Below, one piece after another: positions 24,954-32,841 of a stretch of DNA of 42,971 nucleotides. The notes beneath the pieces are model-generated. The model saw only the letters and a program-made list of their open reading frames with translations, ran no database searches and had not been told where the DNA came from. This stretch comes from Minisyncoccota bacterium (lineage in GTDB: Bacteria > Patescibacteriota > Minisyncoccia > Phycocordibacterales > UBA1006): positions 1 through 42,971 of the forward strand of contig JAQVEZ010000003.1 of assembly GCA_028697455.1 (NCBI GenBank), given 5' to 3'. The stretch's first letter is position 1, and the number at the start of each line of letters is the position of its first letter. A program made the position numbers and the translations under genes.

Positions 24954-25907
24954 TTAATAGTTAGTTATTAATACTTCAGTAATTTTTCCTCGACCAGATG
25001 CTTTCGAATTAATTGAGCGTCCTGCAAAAATCTTATTAATTTTTACTCCTTTTATTCCTGAATATATTTTATTAATAAAAGGTGTGTCTGAATTTGAGAG
25101 CATAACAAAACATCCTCGCTTGGTAAGTTTCACAAAAGTATCTCTTAATTCAATCTGTTCTTTATCAAGAAAAGATTCTTTTGTGTATGAAGTAAAAGAA
25201 GATGTTTTATTTATAGGATAATAAGGAGGATCAAAATAAACAAAATCACCATTTTTCGCATTTTTCAAAACCTCTTTATAGTCTTGGTGTTTAATAAATA
25301 CGTTTTTAAGTACTTTCGAAACCCTTCTCAAATTCTGTTCATCACAAATGAGAGGGTTTTTATATTTACCAAAAGGTACATTAAACTCACCTCGGCTATT
25401 TACTCGATACATACCATTAAATCCAGTACGGTTAAGGTAAATAAAACGTGAAGCAACTTCTAGATCGGATAATTTTTCTACTCTTTGAGAACGAATCTTC
25501 AAAAAATATTCTTTATCATATTTATGTTTTTTAAGTGATTTAATAAGTTTTTCAACATCACTTTTTATAACGTTATAGGTAACAACAAGCTCTCTGTTTA
25601 AATCAGAAAGCTCTGCTTTTTTAGGGAGTAAGTCAAAAAATACCGCACCGCCACCAACAAATGGTTCAAAATAAGTATTGGTAACAGGATCAAAATCATC
25701 TGGTGGATAGAGTCCTAATTCACGAAATTGTTTGAGAAGCTGTCTCTTTCCTCCAACCCATTTAACAAAAGGTTTTGGTTTTTCTTCTAAAATTCTTTTA
25801 ATATCTTCAGTGGAGCTGTTTTCCCCTGAAACGCGGAGGAGATACTGTGCATAAATAGCATTAACGTCGAAAGTATCTGAGATTTTTAAAATAGTTTGCT
25901 TATTCAT
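24954..25907 (-). CDS. DNA adenine methylase, D12 (Dam-like) class
   Basis: The 317-aa protein is an N6-adenine methyltransferase of the D12/Dam class: KPFVKWVGGKRQLL (about 45-58, SAM-binding), motif I FEPFVGGGAVFF (80-91), LNRTGFNGMYRVN (158-170), and motif IV FDPPYYP (225-231). About 40 extra residues at the N-terminus precede the fold. It is first in the three-gene R-M cluster. A TAAAAT box 6 nt before the ATG suggests a leaderless transcript. The site recognised cannot be read from the sequence, though D12 methylases often recognise GATC or longer sites containing GAT. Confidence 0.93.
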   Translation of the reverse strand: MNKQTILKISDTFDVNAIYAQYLLRVSGENSSTEDIKRILEEKPKPFVKWVGGKRQLLKQFRELGLYPPDDFDPVTNTYFEPFVGGGAVFFDLLPKKAELSDLNRELVVTYNVIKSDVEKLIKSLKKHKYDKEYFLKIRSQRVEKLSDLEVASRFIYLNRTGFNGMYRVNSRGEFNVPFGKYKNPLICDEQNLRRVSKVLKNVFIKHQDYKEVLKNAKNGDFVYFDPPYYPINKTSSFTSYTKESFLDKEQIELRDTFVKLTKRGCFVMLSNSDTPFINKIYSGIKGVKINKIFAGRSINSKASGRGKITEVLITNY

Positions 25908-25945
25908 ACTTCCATTTTACACCAAAACAAAAGATTTTCTATACG

Positions 25946-25973
25946 ATAAAAAGCGTAATTTTGCGCTTTTTAT
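25946..25973. terminator. Terminator between the R-M cluster and tRNA-Ser region
   Basis: A 10-bp stem (25946-25955 with 25964-25973) with a loop of eight bases and T-runs on both strands. On the minus strand it would stop transcripts coming from tRNA-Ser before the D12 methylase promoter. Confidence 0.7.
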
Positions 25974-25979
25974 GTACTC

Positions 25980-26110
25980 GCGGAGAGTGTGGAATTCGGT
26001 CACCCTCATGGGTCTCGTTTCGTGCTTTGCACTCACTACGACCTCATTCGCTCGACCCCGCCGCTTGCGACAATCCGCCCAAGGCGGATCGTAAACCGCT
26101 TCGCTTTTTT
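25980..26110. repeat. tRNA-Ser 3'-end fragment with GC-rich palindrome
   Basis: Bases 25980-25998 match the 3' end of the intact tRNA-Ser gene (26178-26264, plus-strand reading) in 18 of 19 positions. About 75 nt further, ATCCGCC (26073-26079) pairs with GGCGGAT (26083-26089) around CAA. The stretch is much richer in G+C than its surroundings and codes for nothing convincing. It belongs to the repeat family also seen at 26317-26443 and 29611-29739. Confidence 0.7.
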
Positions 26111-26177
26111 CTTATCCCAACTTATCCAGAAAAACAATACTCATCCAACGCGTTGTGTCGGATGAGTTTGTGTTTTG

Positions 26178-26264
26178 CGGAGAGTGTGGGATTCGAACCC
26201 ACGGTCCCTTTGACAGGACGCCTCGTTAGCAGTGAGGTGCTTTCGACCACTCAGCCAACTCTCC
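26178..26264 (-). tRNA. tRNA-Ser (anticodon GCT)
   Basis: An 87-nt class II tRNA: acceptor GGAGAGT/ACTCTCC, anticodon loop CTGCTAA (anticodon GCT, reading AGU/AGC), a long variable arm (GTCCTGTCAAAGGGAC region), T loop TTCGAAT, discriminator G as required for Ser. CCA is not encoded. Fragments of the same gene lie on both sides. Confidence 0.96.
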
Positions 26265-26316
26265 GTATTTTTTATTGATTATATTGGAGCCGTAAAAGAA
26301 AGTAAGTAATACCATC

Positions 26317-26443
26317 TCCCGTGTTGGGTGGTCGAACCAGTTCGTCCGCTCTCACCTATCTCGCAAACTCGATAAAGGCTCGTCCCTCGGGATCGCCCCC
26401 AGTCCAAGGGACTGGGTCCGCCTCAGGCGGAAGCCAACTCTCC
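26317..26443. repeat. Degenerate tRNA-Ser 5' fragment with stacked palindromes
   Basis: Bases 26432-26443 are identical to the 12 bases of the tRNA-Ser 5' end (26253-26264). Directly next to it, at the D-loop position, lies TCCGCCT (26417-26423) paired with AGGCGGA (26425-26431). Further palindromes are CCCAGTCC (26398-26405) with GGACTGGG (26409-26416), and TCCC/GGGA at 26383-26392. The stretch is G+C-rich, unlike the genome, and non-coding. Confidence 0.68.
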
Positions 26444-26553
26444 AATGTGTGCACACAAAGGCTTGTAAGATCAAACAAACAAGCCCTCATGTCGCTTCTA
26501 TCCTATCATTTTCTCAATAAAAATAAAGAACTGGAAATAAAGAGAATCCAGTC

Positions 26554-26559
26554 TATAAT
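26554..26559 (+). promoter_or_regulatory. -10 box of the pseudo-receiver gene, leaderless
   Basis: TATAAT on the plus strand, 6 nt before the ATG at 26566. No strong -35 is visible. Confidence 0.58.
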
Positions 26560-26565
26560 AAAGAC

Positions 26566-26937
26566 ATGGAAAAAAAAGAAAGAAAGAAAATTCTTATCCT
26601 CGAAAATGACGATTTTCTCCGTGAAATACTGGGAAATCTTCTCCACAAAAAAGGTTTCTATATCATCAGCGAGCACCGCATCGAAAAGGGGCTTGATGAA
26701 TCTCACAAACAAAACATTGATTTGGTGATATTAGGGACTTCGTGTTTTGAATACGAGGGAAAAGAAACGCTTTCTCTTATTAGGAAAAAACTAGGGAAAC
26801 CAAACGTTCCTTTTTTTATCATTAACGAGACCAATTCAATCCTTTCTTTTGTCAAAAAAGACGAACAAATCGCAAACAAAGATCTCTCAGTTCAAAGTAT
26901 CATTTCTCGAGTTGAAGAAATACTCTACACTCAATAA
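26566..26937 (+). CDS. Degenerate response-regulator receiver domain (pseudo-receiver)
   Basis: The 123-aa protein is a stand-alone CheY-like domain: KKILILENDDFLREILGNLL matches strand 1 and helix 1 with the acidic pair DD (residues 15-16), and DLVILGTSCFEYEG matches strand 3. In active receivers the residue after strand 3 is the phosphorylated Asp; here it is Gly 57. The strand 4 Ser/Thr position reads INE, so the switch also looks altered, while strand-5 Lys may be K109 or nearby. It therefore probably cannot be phosphorylated and acts through binding. It is 15 nt upstream of recG on the same strand. Confidence 0.78.
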   Translation: MEKKERKKILILENDDFLREILGNLLHKKGFYIISEHRIEKGLDESHKQNIDLVILGTSCFEYEGKETLSLIRKKLGKPNVPFFIINETNSILSFVKKDEQIANKDLSVQSIISRVEEILYTQ

Positions 26938-26952
26938 ATAAACCCTCTTCTT

Positions 26953-29139
26953 ATGGATATACATAACGCTATCGAAAAAAACTACAAACTCTCCCCCACT
27001 CAAAAAAAAGCGTTACAACGGCTTGGTCTTGTTACTCTACGAGACCTTCTTTATTATTTCCCCACACGCTACAGCCACATGAGCCACGTCACAACGATAG
27101 CTCAAGCGACTCCTGGTGAGATGGTCAGCATTTATGGAATTGCAAAGAATCCTCGTGTCGGGAAAACCTTCAAAACAAAAATTCCTTCTGCCTATATGGA
27201 GCTCGTTGATATCAATGACGATACGCTGTCTCTGACGTGGTTTCATCAGGCTTTTTTGGCAAAGAAAATAAAAGACGGTCAAAGCATTCGCATCACAGGA
27301 AAAATATCAGAACAAAAAGGCAAAAGAAGCATGCTCAATCCCGAGCTTGAACAGGTTTCTCATATGCCGATTGATGCTCATGAATCGCTTTTCCAAAAGG
27401 AAACAAATGCGCAAGAAGTTTTTGGCTTTCCTATATATCCAGAGTCACGTGGTATCACAAGTAAGTGGATCTATCATGCGATTCTCAAAATCCTTTCGTC
27501 AAAAGAGTTTGAAAATCTCGAGGACCCTTTGCCGCTCTTTATCCGAGAAAAGTATCACCTTCCCAATATCCAAACAGCCCTCGTCTGGCTCCATGCAGCA
27601 AAGAAACAAAGTGATGCTGATGCTGCGCGAAAAAGGTTTGCCTTTGAAGAAATTTTTCTTATTCAATTAGAAAACCAATTGAGAAGGATGAAACACGAAA
27701 AGATGCACAGCTATCAACTCGAATCAAATCCTTCTCTCATGAAATCTTTTATCGGAAGCTTCCCCTTTACTCCTACCGAAGCGCAGATGAATGCTCTTGA
27801 ACACATCAAAAACGATCTTGAACACGTACGCCCTATGACACGATTGGTTGAGGGAGATGTTGGTTCAGGGAAAACTTTTATCGCAGCCGTCGCTGCCTAT
27901 CTCACTATCCAAAACCGCCCTCGCAAAGCCAATGGCCAAAAGCAGGATTTTGGAAGGCTTCAGGTTGCCTATATGGCGCCGACTGAAGTTCTAGCAACAC
28001 AGCTTTTTGAGAACTTTATTCAATACTTTAAAAAATCAAATGTTCAAATAGGGCTCCTGACTGGTTCAGGATGTCGAAAATTCCCTTCCAAGATAGCAAA
28101 AGAAGAATGGACAAACATATCACGAACTCAGCTTCTCAAATGGGTCAAAAATGGAGAAATCCCCATCCTTATCGGAACTCACGCCTTGATACAGAAAAAG
28201 GTAGCTTTCCAGAACCTTGCCCTAGTGATTATTGACGAGCAGCACCGTTTTGGGACAAAGCAGAGAATGGAACTCACAACCAAAGAACACCGAATTCCTC
28301 ACTATCTTTCGATGACGGCAACTCCTATTCCGCGAACCCTTGCCTTGACACTCTATGGAGACCTCGACCTTTCGGTTGTTGATCAGATGCCAAGCGGGAG
28401 AAAACCTGTCCAAACAAGCATCGTTCCCGATGATGAGAACAAACGAGCTGAAGTCTATGAGCATATCTGCAAGGAACTTGAGAACGGGAGGCAAGCTTAT
28501 GTTATCTGTCCTCGTATTGACGAGCCCGATCCTGACAAACAAAATAGCCTTCAATTAAAATCAGTCATGGCAGAAGCACGGCGACTCAAAAAAACTGAAT
28601 TCAAGGACTATCGTATTGGAACGCTCCACAGTAAAATGTCAAAAATAAAAAAAGAAGAAGTCATGAATCAATTCTATAAACATGAAATTGATGTTCTCGT
28701 TTCGACTTCTGTGATTGAAGTTGGGGTCAATGTTCCTAACGCAACGAATATTATTATCGAAGGAGCAGAACGTTTTGGGCTTGCACAGCTTCATCAGTTG
28801 CGTGGGCGTGTTATACGGTCAGAGCATCAGGCATATTGTTTTCTCTTTGCAAAGACCAGTTCAAGCAAGACAACCGAACGTCTCGAAGCTTTAACGCAAG
28901 CAAAGAACGGTTTTGAATTGGCAGAAATAGATCTCACTCTTCGTGGAACAGGAGACCTCCTTGGTTCAAAGCAATGGGGAGTTTCTGATCTTGCGATGGA
29001 AGCAATCAAAAATATCAAAATGGTAGAGTACGCACGAACCGAAGCAGAACATATTGTAAAAAATGATGAGACTTTAGAGAATTTCCCCGAGCTTCAAAAT
29101 ATCCTCAAAGAAAAGAAACACCGTATTCACTTTGAATAA
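26953..29139 (+). CDS. recG: ATP-dependent DNA helicase RecG
   Basis: RecG remodels stalled replication forks and Holliday junctions. The 728-aa protein has an N-terminal wedge/OB domain (about 50-150), then the SF2 helicase core: GDVGSGKT (Walker A, near residue 300), a DEQHRFG box (motif II variant, DEQH), SMTATPIPRTL (motif III), and the second RecA domain with VSTSVIEVGVNVPNAT, ERFGLAQLHQLRGRVIRS (motif VI) and the C-terminal TRG-like GTGDLLGSKQWG. Length is slightly above the E. coli protein because of an insertion around PRKANGQKQDFGRL and near GSGCRKFPSK. Start at 26953 fits the conserved N-terminus. Confidence 0.97.
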   Translation: MDIHNAIEKNYKLSPTQKKALQRLGLVTLRDLLYYFPTRYSHMSHVTTIAQATPGEMVSIYGIAKNPRVGKTFKTKIPSAYMELVDINDDTLSLTWFHQAFLAKKIKDGQSIRITGKISEQKGKRSMLNPELEQVSHMPIDAHESLFQKETNAQEVFGFPIYPESRGITSKWIYHAILKILSSKEFENLEDPLPLFIREKYHLPNIQTALVWLHAAKKQSDADAARKRFAFEEIFLIQLENQLRRMKHEKMHSYQLESNPSLMKSFIGSFPFTPTEAQMNALEHIKNDLEHVRPMTRLVEGDVGSGKTFIAAVAAYLTIQNRPRKANGQKQDFGRLQVAYMAPTEVLATQLFENFIQYFKKSNVQIGLLTGSGCRKFPSKIAKEEWTNISRTQLLKWVKNGEIPILIGTHALIQKKVAFQNLALVIIDEQHRFGTKQRMELTTKEHRIPHYLSMTATPIPRTLALTLYGDLDLSVVDQMPSGRKPVQTSIVPDDENKRAEVYEHICKELENGRQAYVICPRIDEPDPDKQNSLQLKSVMAEARRLKKTEFKDYRIGTLHSKMSKIKKEEVMNQFYKHEIDVLVSTSVIEVGVNVPNATNIIIEGAERFGLAQLHQLRGRVIRSEHQAYCFLFAKTSSSKTTERLEALTQAKNGFELAEIDLTLRGTGDLLGSKQWGVSDLAMEAIKNIKMVEYARTEAEHIVKNDETLENFPELQNILKEKKHRIHFE

Positions 29140-29144
29140 AAAAA

Positions 29145-29160
29145 CTCCTCATACGAGGAG
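29145..29160. terminator. Terminator between recG and the cold-shock gene
   Basis: A 6-bp stem CTCCTC/GAGGAG (29145-29150 with 29155-29160) with loop ATAC, flanked by an A-run and a T-run; it serves both convergent genes. Confidence 0.75.
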
Positions 29161-29165
29161 ATTTT

Positions 29166-29363
29166 TTATATACGAGTTACCTTTACGGCGCTCAATCCTT
29201 TTGGCCCTTCGGCTACTTCGAACTGAACTTGGTCACCTTCATTGAGTTCTTCAAAACGAGCATTTTCTACTTCGTTCATGTGGAAGAAATAATCTTTCTC
29301 TCCTTCAACTCCGATGAAACCAAAACCTTTGTCCATAAGACGTTTGATTGTTCCTGTTTTCAT
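29166..29363 (-). CDS. Cold-shock domain protein
   Basis: A 65-aa single cold-shock domain: MKTGTIKRLMDKGFGFIGVEG with RNP1 (KGFGFI) and DYFFHMNEV with RNP2 (YFFHM), then a beta strand with GDQVQFEVAEGPKGLSAVKV. Such proteins are RNA chaperones that prevent RNA structure at low temperature and in stress. Length is typical. Its mRNA has a leader of about 90 nt from the promoter at 29461-29488, unusual among the mostly leaderless genes here and possibly a site of post-transcriptional control. Confidence 0.95.
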   Translation of the reverse strand: MKTGTIKRLMDKGFGFIGVEGEKDYFFHMNEVENARFEELNEGDQVQFEVAEGPKGLSAVKVTRI

Positions 29364-29460
29364 TACAAAAATTTAACTAAGTGAATAATGTTCAAACTAC
29401 TACACAAAAAAATGAACAAATATCTTAGCCCCTTCCCCTTGTAATGATTTGATACCCTTA

Positions 29461-29488
29461 ATAATAAACCGAAAAGAAATTTAGTCAA
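29461..29488 (-). promoter_or_regulatory. Promoter of the cold-shock gene
   Basis: On the minus strand TTGACT (29488-29483) and TATTAT (29466-29461) are 16 nt apart, predicting a start near 29454 and a leader of about 90 nt to the ATG at 29363. Confidence 0.6.
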
Positions 29489-29506
29489 ATCTCTTTAAAA
29501 TATCTG

Positions 29507-29580
29507 TCCACCCACTTGGATTCGAACCAAGGACCGCAGAGGTATAAGCTCTGTGCTCTAACCAGCTGAGCTATGGGTGG
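29507..29580 (-). tRNA. tRNA-Ile (anticodon TAT)
   Basis: It folds as a 74-nt tRNA: acceptor CCACCCA/TGGGTGG, D stem GCTC/GAGC, anticodon stem CAGAG/CTCTG around CTTATAC (anticodon TAT, decoding AUA), T stem CTTGG/CCAAG with TTCGAAT, discriminator A. The first pair is C1-G72, unusual for Ile. CCA is not encoded. Pieces of this gene are repeated just beside it at 29611-29739. Confidence 0.9.
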
Positions 29581-29610
29581 GCACATATTTCAAATTTTTC
29601 TTTGTGGAAA

Positions 29611-29739
29611 TAAGTCTCGCACTCACCTCCGCCGTTTGGCGGAGAGTTATACGCGGACTATAATTTCTATTCACCTCACTACAAACGATAAGCTCTGTGC
29701 TCTCTCACCATCCGCCAGCCGGCGGAAAGCTGTGGGTGG
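29611..29739. repeat. Two tandem tRNA-Ile fragments with GC-rich palindromes
   Basis: Bases 29688-29703 are identical to 29544-29559 in the intact tRNA-Ile, and 29727-29739 match its 5' end (29568-29580) at 12 of 13 positions. Between them, at the D-loop position, is TCCGCC (29711-29716) paired with GGCGGA (29721-29726). A more degenerate copy precedes it: an AATAAGTCTCGCACTCACC-like stretch (29610-29627) leading into CTCCGCC (29627-29633) paired with GGCGGAG (29638-29644). The 217 bases between tRNA-Ile and the next gene hold nothing else. Confidence 0.7.
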
Positions 29740-29798
29740 AAAAAAGAAAAGGTATTACAACAATACCTTTTTCTAGAATATATCAATACGGCAATTAT

Positions 29799-30005
29799 TC
29801 AACCCTTCCCCCCAGAGCCTGAACTATCAAACGTCCAAGACAAGAGTACCCATCCGATAAAGCCAATGACAATAAAAGAAAAGATATCTTCAAGGGTAAA
29901 GTTCCATGAAAGCCATATATAAAGGAAACGAATAAGATAAAAAACCCCTACAATAAGAAGAATCTTAAAAATAAGTTCAAGAATTTTTCCCGGCCATTTA
30001 AACAT
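29799..30005 (-). CDS. Small membrane protein of unknown function
   Basis: I do not recognise this 68-aa protein. It has two predicted membrane helices (about residues 8-33 and 38-60) joined by a short SWNFTLED loop, and ends in a Ser/Gly-rich tail. It follows ftsH on the same strand after the ftsH terminator. It uses TGA as stop (29799-29801). Small membrane proteins next to ftsH are sometimes substrates or modulators, but nothing in the sequence shows that here. Confidence 0.6.
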   Translation of the reverse strand: MFKWPGKILELIFKILLIVGVFYLIRFLYIWLSWNFTLEDIFSFIVIGFIGWVLLSWTFDSSGSGGKG

Positions 30006-30026
30006 AGTTCTATACTACCTTTTTCA

Positions 30027-30063
30027 AGAAAAAAGAAAAACCTACTAAGAGGTTTTTTCTTGT
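30027..30063 (-). terminator. Terminator of ftsH, overlapping the gene end
   Basis: AAGAAAAACCT and AGGTTTTTTCTT-type arms pair around a small loop that contains the ftsH TAG stop codon. It provides a T-run on the minus strand. Confidence 0.7.
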
Positions 30064-31973
30064 AATTTTTTGATAGGAATCTGATATTTCTCAAGGATGA
30101 GGTTGTATTCTTCTTGCTCAAGAGTTTCTACTTCAAGAAGCTTTTCGGCAATTTCAACAAAAGCTTCATAATAATCAGTAATAACTTTTTCTGCCTTTGC
30201 GAGATTCCGTTGAATAATCTGAGAAACTTCATTATCAATTGTTTGAAGCATATGTTCAGAAAGATTTTTTGATTCTACATTTCCTCCAAAGAGTGTTTGA
30301 GAAGGCTTTCCATCCACAACGACAGGGCCTACGATATCCGACATTCCAAATTTTGTCACCATATCTCGAGCAGTAGCTGTTGCTACCTTAAGATCGTTTG
30401 AAGGTCCCGTTGTAATATCACCAAAGACTTTTTTCTCGGCAACATATCCCCCAAGCCCCATTGCAATATCATCTTCATAATTTGACCGTGTTGGAAGTCG
30501 TCGTTCATCAAGAGGAAGCTTCATAGTAAATCCACCCGCTCGCCCTCGTGGGATAATCGTCACCTTGTGAACAGGGTCTGCATCAGGAAGAACAGAGGCA
30601 ACAATAGCATGCCCTGCCTCGTGATAAGCAGTAACCCTTCGTTCATGTTCACTTGCAAGATGAGATTGTCTTTTGGGACCAATCATAACTTTCTCAAGAG
30701 AATCAAGAAGGTCATTTTGAATAATTGATTTTCGATTATTGAGAGCTGCAAGAATTGCTGCTTCGTTCATAAGAGACTCAAGATCTGCTCCTGAAAAACC
30801 AACGGTTCTCTCTGCAATTGTTTGAAGATCGGTTGATTCATCGAGGGTTTTTTTATTTGCATGAACTTCAAGAATTTTCTTTCTATCCTTTCGATCAGGA
30901 AGATCAAGAACAATCCGTCTATCGAATCTCCCAGGTCGCAAGAGTGCTGGGTCAAGAACATCACTACGGTTGGTTGCCGCCATCACAATGATTTTTTCAT
31001 TCTGTTCAAAACCATCCATTTCAACGAGAATCTGGTTAAGTGTCTGTTCTCGTTCGTCATTTCCTCCTCCGATTCCGACCCCTCGAGACCTCCCAACAGC
31101 ATCAATCTCATCAATAAAGATAATTGCTGGTGACATTTTCTTTGCCATCTTGAAGAGGTCTCGAACACGAGAAGCCCCAACCCCAACAAACATTTCAACA
31201 AAATCAGATCCCGAAAGAAAGAAGAAAGGAACCTTTGCCTCTCCAGCAACGGCTCGTGCAAGCATGGTCTTCCCTGTTCCTGGTCGCCCTGTCATGAGAA
31301 CTCCTTTGGGAATTTTTGCCCCCATATCAATAAACTTTTTTGGGTTTTTCAAAAACTCAACCATTTCTTCGAGCTCTTTCTTTGCTTCTGGATTTCCTGC
31401 AACATCCTTAAAGAGAATTCTTTTGTCTTTATCTCCAGGGAGAATTATTTTTGCACGAGAATTTCCAAAATTAAGTGCCTGAACATTTGACCCCTTAACC
31501 TGTCGAAGTAAAAACCACCCCAAGATAAGAATCATCAAAACAGGAAGAAGGAATGGCATCATTTGTCCAAGCCAAAAGATTATTCCACTTGGATCTTCTA
31601 TCTCAAGAGGAACGGCTCTTAGTGCTTCAGGAGCAACACCATAGTTAACCAAAGTCTCAGAAAAAGCTGCCCCTGATTCTTTCTTTGTTTCTTTTTTGAC
31701 TACCTCACCACCTTCTTCTTCTGGGAGGAGATTTACTTCTACTTTTTCACCACGAACCACAAGGCTCTCAACCTTTCCCTCGGTAATTAATGCAGCTGTT
31801 TCAGAAAGTGATATCTTCTTATCTTGTTTTGGAGAAAACCATCCATCAACAAGAACCCCAAAAAAGGCAATCAAGATGAGCGAAACTAAAATTTGCTGGA
31901 AAAAAGAAAGTTGGGCACTATTTTTATTTCTCTTTTTTTTCTTTTTTCCTTTATTGTTATTAAAAATATCCAT
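30045..31973 (-). CDS. ftsH: ATP-dependent zinc metalloprotease FtsH
   Basis: FtsH degrades misassembled membrane proteins and some regulators. The 642-aa protein has a lysine-rich N-terminus, two membrane helices (about 26-44 and 137-156) flanking an external domain, the AAA module with Walker A GRPGTGKT (229-236), Walker [12 protein letters not shown] (284-294) and a second-region-of-homology Arg finger in LRPGRFDRR (346-353), and the protease domain with the zinc motif HEAGH (451-455) and the third ligand Asp in GPSNDLK near 527. Length is normal. A TATAAT box 8 nt upstream of the ATG suggests a leaderless mRNA. It is divergent from smpB. Confidence 0.98.
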   Translation of the reverse strand: MDIFNNNKGKKKKKRNKNSAQLSFFQQILVSLILIAFFGVLVDGWFSPKQDKKISLSETAALITEGKVESLVVRGEKVEVNLLPEEEGGEVVKKETKKESGAAFSETLVNYGVAPEALRAVPLEIEDPSGIIFWLGQMMPFLLPVLMILILGWFLLRQVKGSNVQALNFGNSRAKIILPGDKDKRILFKDVAGNPEAKKELEEMVEFLKNPKKFIDMGAKIPKGVLMTGRPGTGKTMLARAVAGEAKVPFFFLSGSDFVEMFVGVGASRVRDLFKMAKKMSPAIIFIDEIDAVGRSRGVGIGGGNDEREQTLNQILVEMDGFEQNEKIIVMAATNRSDVLDPALLRPGRFDRRIVLDLPDRKDRKKILEVHANKKTLDESTDLQTIAERTVGFSGADLESLMNEAAILAALNNRKSIIQNDLLDSLEKVMIGPKRQSHLASEHERRVTAYHEAGHAIVASVLPDADPVHKVTIIPRGRAGGFTMKLPLDERRLPTRSNYEDDIAMGLGGYVAEKKVFGDITTGPSNDLKVATATARDMVTKFGMSDIVGPVVVDGKPSQTLFGGNVESKNLSEHMLQTIDNEVSQIIQRNLAKAEKVITDYYEAFVEIAEKLLEVETLEQEEYNLILEKYQIPIKKLQEKTS

Positions 31974-31981
31974 ATGGCTGG

Positions 31982-31987
31982 ATTATA
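31982..31987 (-). promoter_or_regulatory. -10 box of ftsH, leaderless
   Basis: TATAAT on the minus strand, 8 nt before the ATG at 31973. Confidence 0.58.
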
Positions 31988-32035
31988 GCAAAGGAAGCAT
32001 AAATGAAAAGCTTCTTTATTATTTCTCCAAAATCA

Positions 32036-32051
32036 TATAATCTATGAGGAG
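32036..32051 (+). promoter_or_regulatory. smpB -10 box and ribosome binding site
   Basis: TATAAT (32036-32041) is followed by GAGGAG (32046-32051) directly before the ATG at 32054. This is one of the few clear Shine-Dalgarno-like sequences here, although it sits closer to the ATG than usual. Confidence 0.5.
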
Positions 32052-32053
32052 AC

Positions 32054-32497
32054 ATGATATTTCTCGAAAATAAGGGAATACATCATCACTACGAAATCCT
32101 CGAATCTTTTGAAGCAGGGATTGTTCTTTTGGGTTGGGAAGTAAAAACTCTGCGAAAAAAACACGGTTCTCTCAAGGAAGCTTATGTTTCGATTGATAAT
32201 GAATTATGGCTTACCAATGCTTATATTCCTCTCTACCAACCCGAGCAACCATCTCACAAGAACGATGACCCCTATCGCAAAAGAAAACTCCTTCTCTCAC
32301 AAAAACAAATACAAGACCTCAGAACTGCACTCAAACAACAAGGCTTGACTATTGTTCCAATAAGGATGTATAATAAAGGCAACCTTATCAAGGTTGAAAT
32401 AGCTATTGCTCGAGGAAAGAAGCTCTACGACAAGAGAAAAGATATGAAAGAACGAACAGCAAGGAGAGACGCCGAACGAGCAATGAGAAATGGTTAA
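32054..32497 (+). CDS. smpB: tmRNA-binding protein SmpB
   Basis: SmpB carries tmRNA to stalled ribosomes and is required for trans-translation. The 147-aa product has the family core: HHHYEILESFEAGIVLLGWEVKTLR, a SLKEAYVSIDNELWLTNAYIPLY block and the C-terminal RGKKLYDKRKDMKERTARRD tail, whose basic residues enter the empty mRNA channel. The length is normal. It heads a plus-strand run smpB, GIY-YIG nuclease, ssrA, so both partners of the system are encoded together. Confidence 0.98.
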   Translation: MIFLENKGIHHHYEILESFEAGIVLLGWEVKTLRKKHGSLKEAYVSIDNELWLTNAYIPLYQPEQPSHKNDDPYRKRKLLLSQKQIQDLRTALKQQGLTIVPIRMYNKGNLIKVEIAIARGKKLYDKRKDMKERTARRDAERAMRNG

Positions 32498-32499
32498 GT

Positions 32500-32796
32500 A
32501 TGTATTGGGTTTATATTCTTTACCGTGAAAAAAATACTCGTCTTTATGTTGGATGTACTTATAACCTTCAAGAAAGAATGCAAAGACATGAAAACGGTTA
32601 TGTTAGAGCTACTCGATTTCGAATACCTCTTAAACTTATTCATACTGAAAGATTTCAAGACAAAACAAAAGCCTTTAATCGTGAACGCTTTTTGAAAAGT
32701 CTTTGGGGGTCAAGAGAAAAAAGAAAAATTAAACAAAAATATCTTGATACTCTAAAAAATAATAACGATTACACGGGGCTAAAACCTCATGATTAG
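32500..32796 (+). CDS. GIY-YIG family nuclease (UvrC/homing-type domain)
   Basis: The 98-aa protein is a single GIY-YIG domain: YWVYILYREKNTRLYVGCT holds the VYI and YVG halves (residues 4-6 and 16-18), followed by R26 and H30 in QERMQRH and the helix AFNRERFLKSL with E62, the expected metal ligand. Such small proteins (YhbQ-like) occur widely in bacteria and some are mobile endonucleases. It begins 2 nt after smpB, so it is co-translated with it, and ends inside a hairpin 46 nt before tmRNA. No DNA-binding domain is attached. Confidence 0.85.
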   Translation: MYWVYILYREKNTRLYVGCTYNLQERMQRHENGYVRATRFRIPLKLIHTERFQDKTKAFNRERFLKSLWGSREKRKIKQKYLDTLKNNNDYTGLKPHD

Positions 32797-32807
32797 ACTC
32801 ATGAGGT
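32784..32807 (+). repeat. Hairpin holding the GIY-YIG stop codon
   Basis: ACCTCATGA (32784-32792) pairs perfectly with TCATGAGGT (32799-32807) around a 6-base loop that contains the TAG stop. No T-run follows, so it may be a processing site rather than a terminator. Confidence 0.7.
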
Positions 32808-32817
32808 CCGCCCGAAC

Positions 32818-32834
32818 ATCTGCCCTGGGCAGAT
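32818..32834 (+). repeat. Palindrome just upstream of tmRNA
   Basis: ATCTGCCC (32818-32825) pairs with GGGCAGAT (32827-32834) around one base, 7 nt before the mature tmRNA 5' end. It could guide processing of a smpB-ssrA precursor; it is too close to be a useful terminator for tmRNA itself. Confidence 0.6.
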
Positions 32835-32841
32835 ATTTTAG

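Noticed and set aside
25961-26278. Open frame on the plus strand across tRNA-Ser
   Set aside because: It is the reverse reading of the tRNA and its repeats; the ESVGFEPTVPL-type peptide is a well-known artefact of tRNA-Ser genes.
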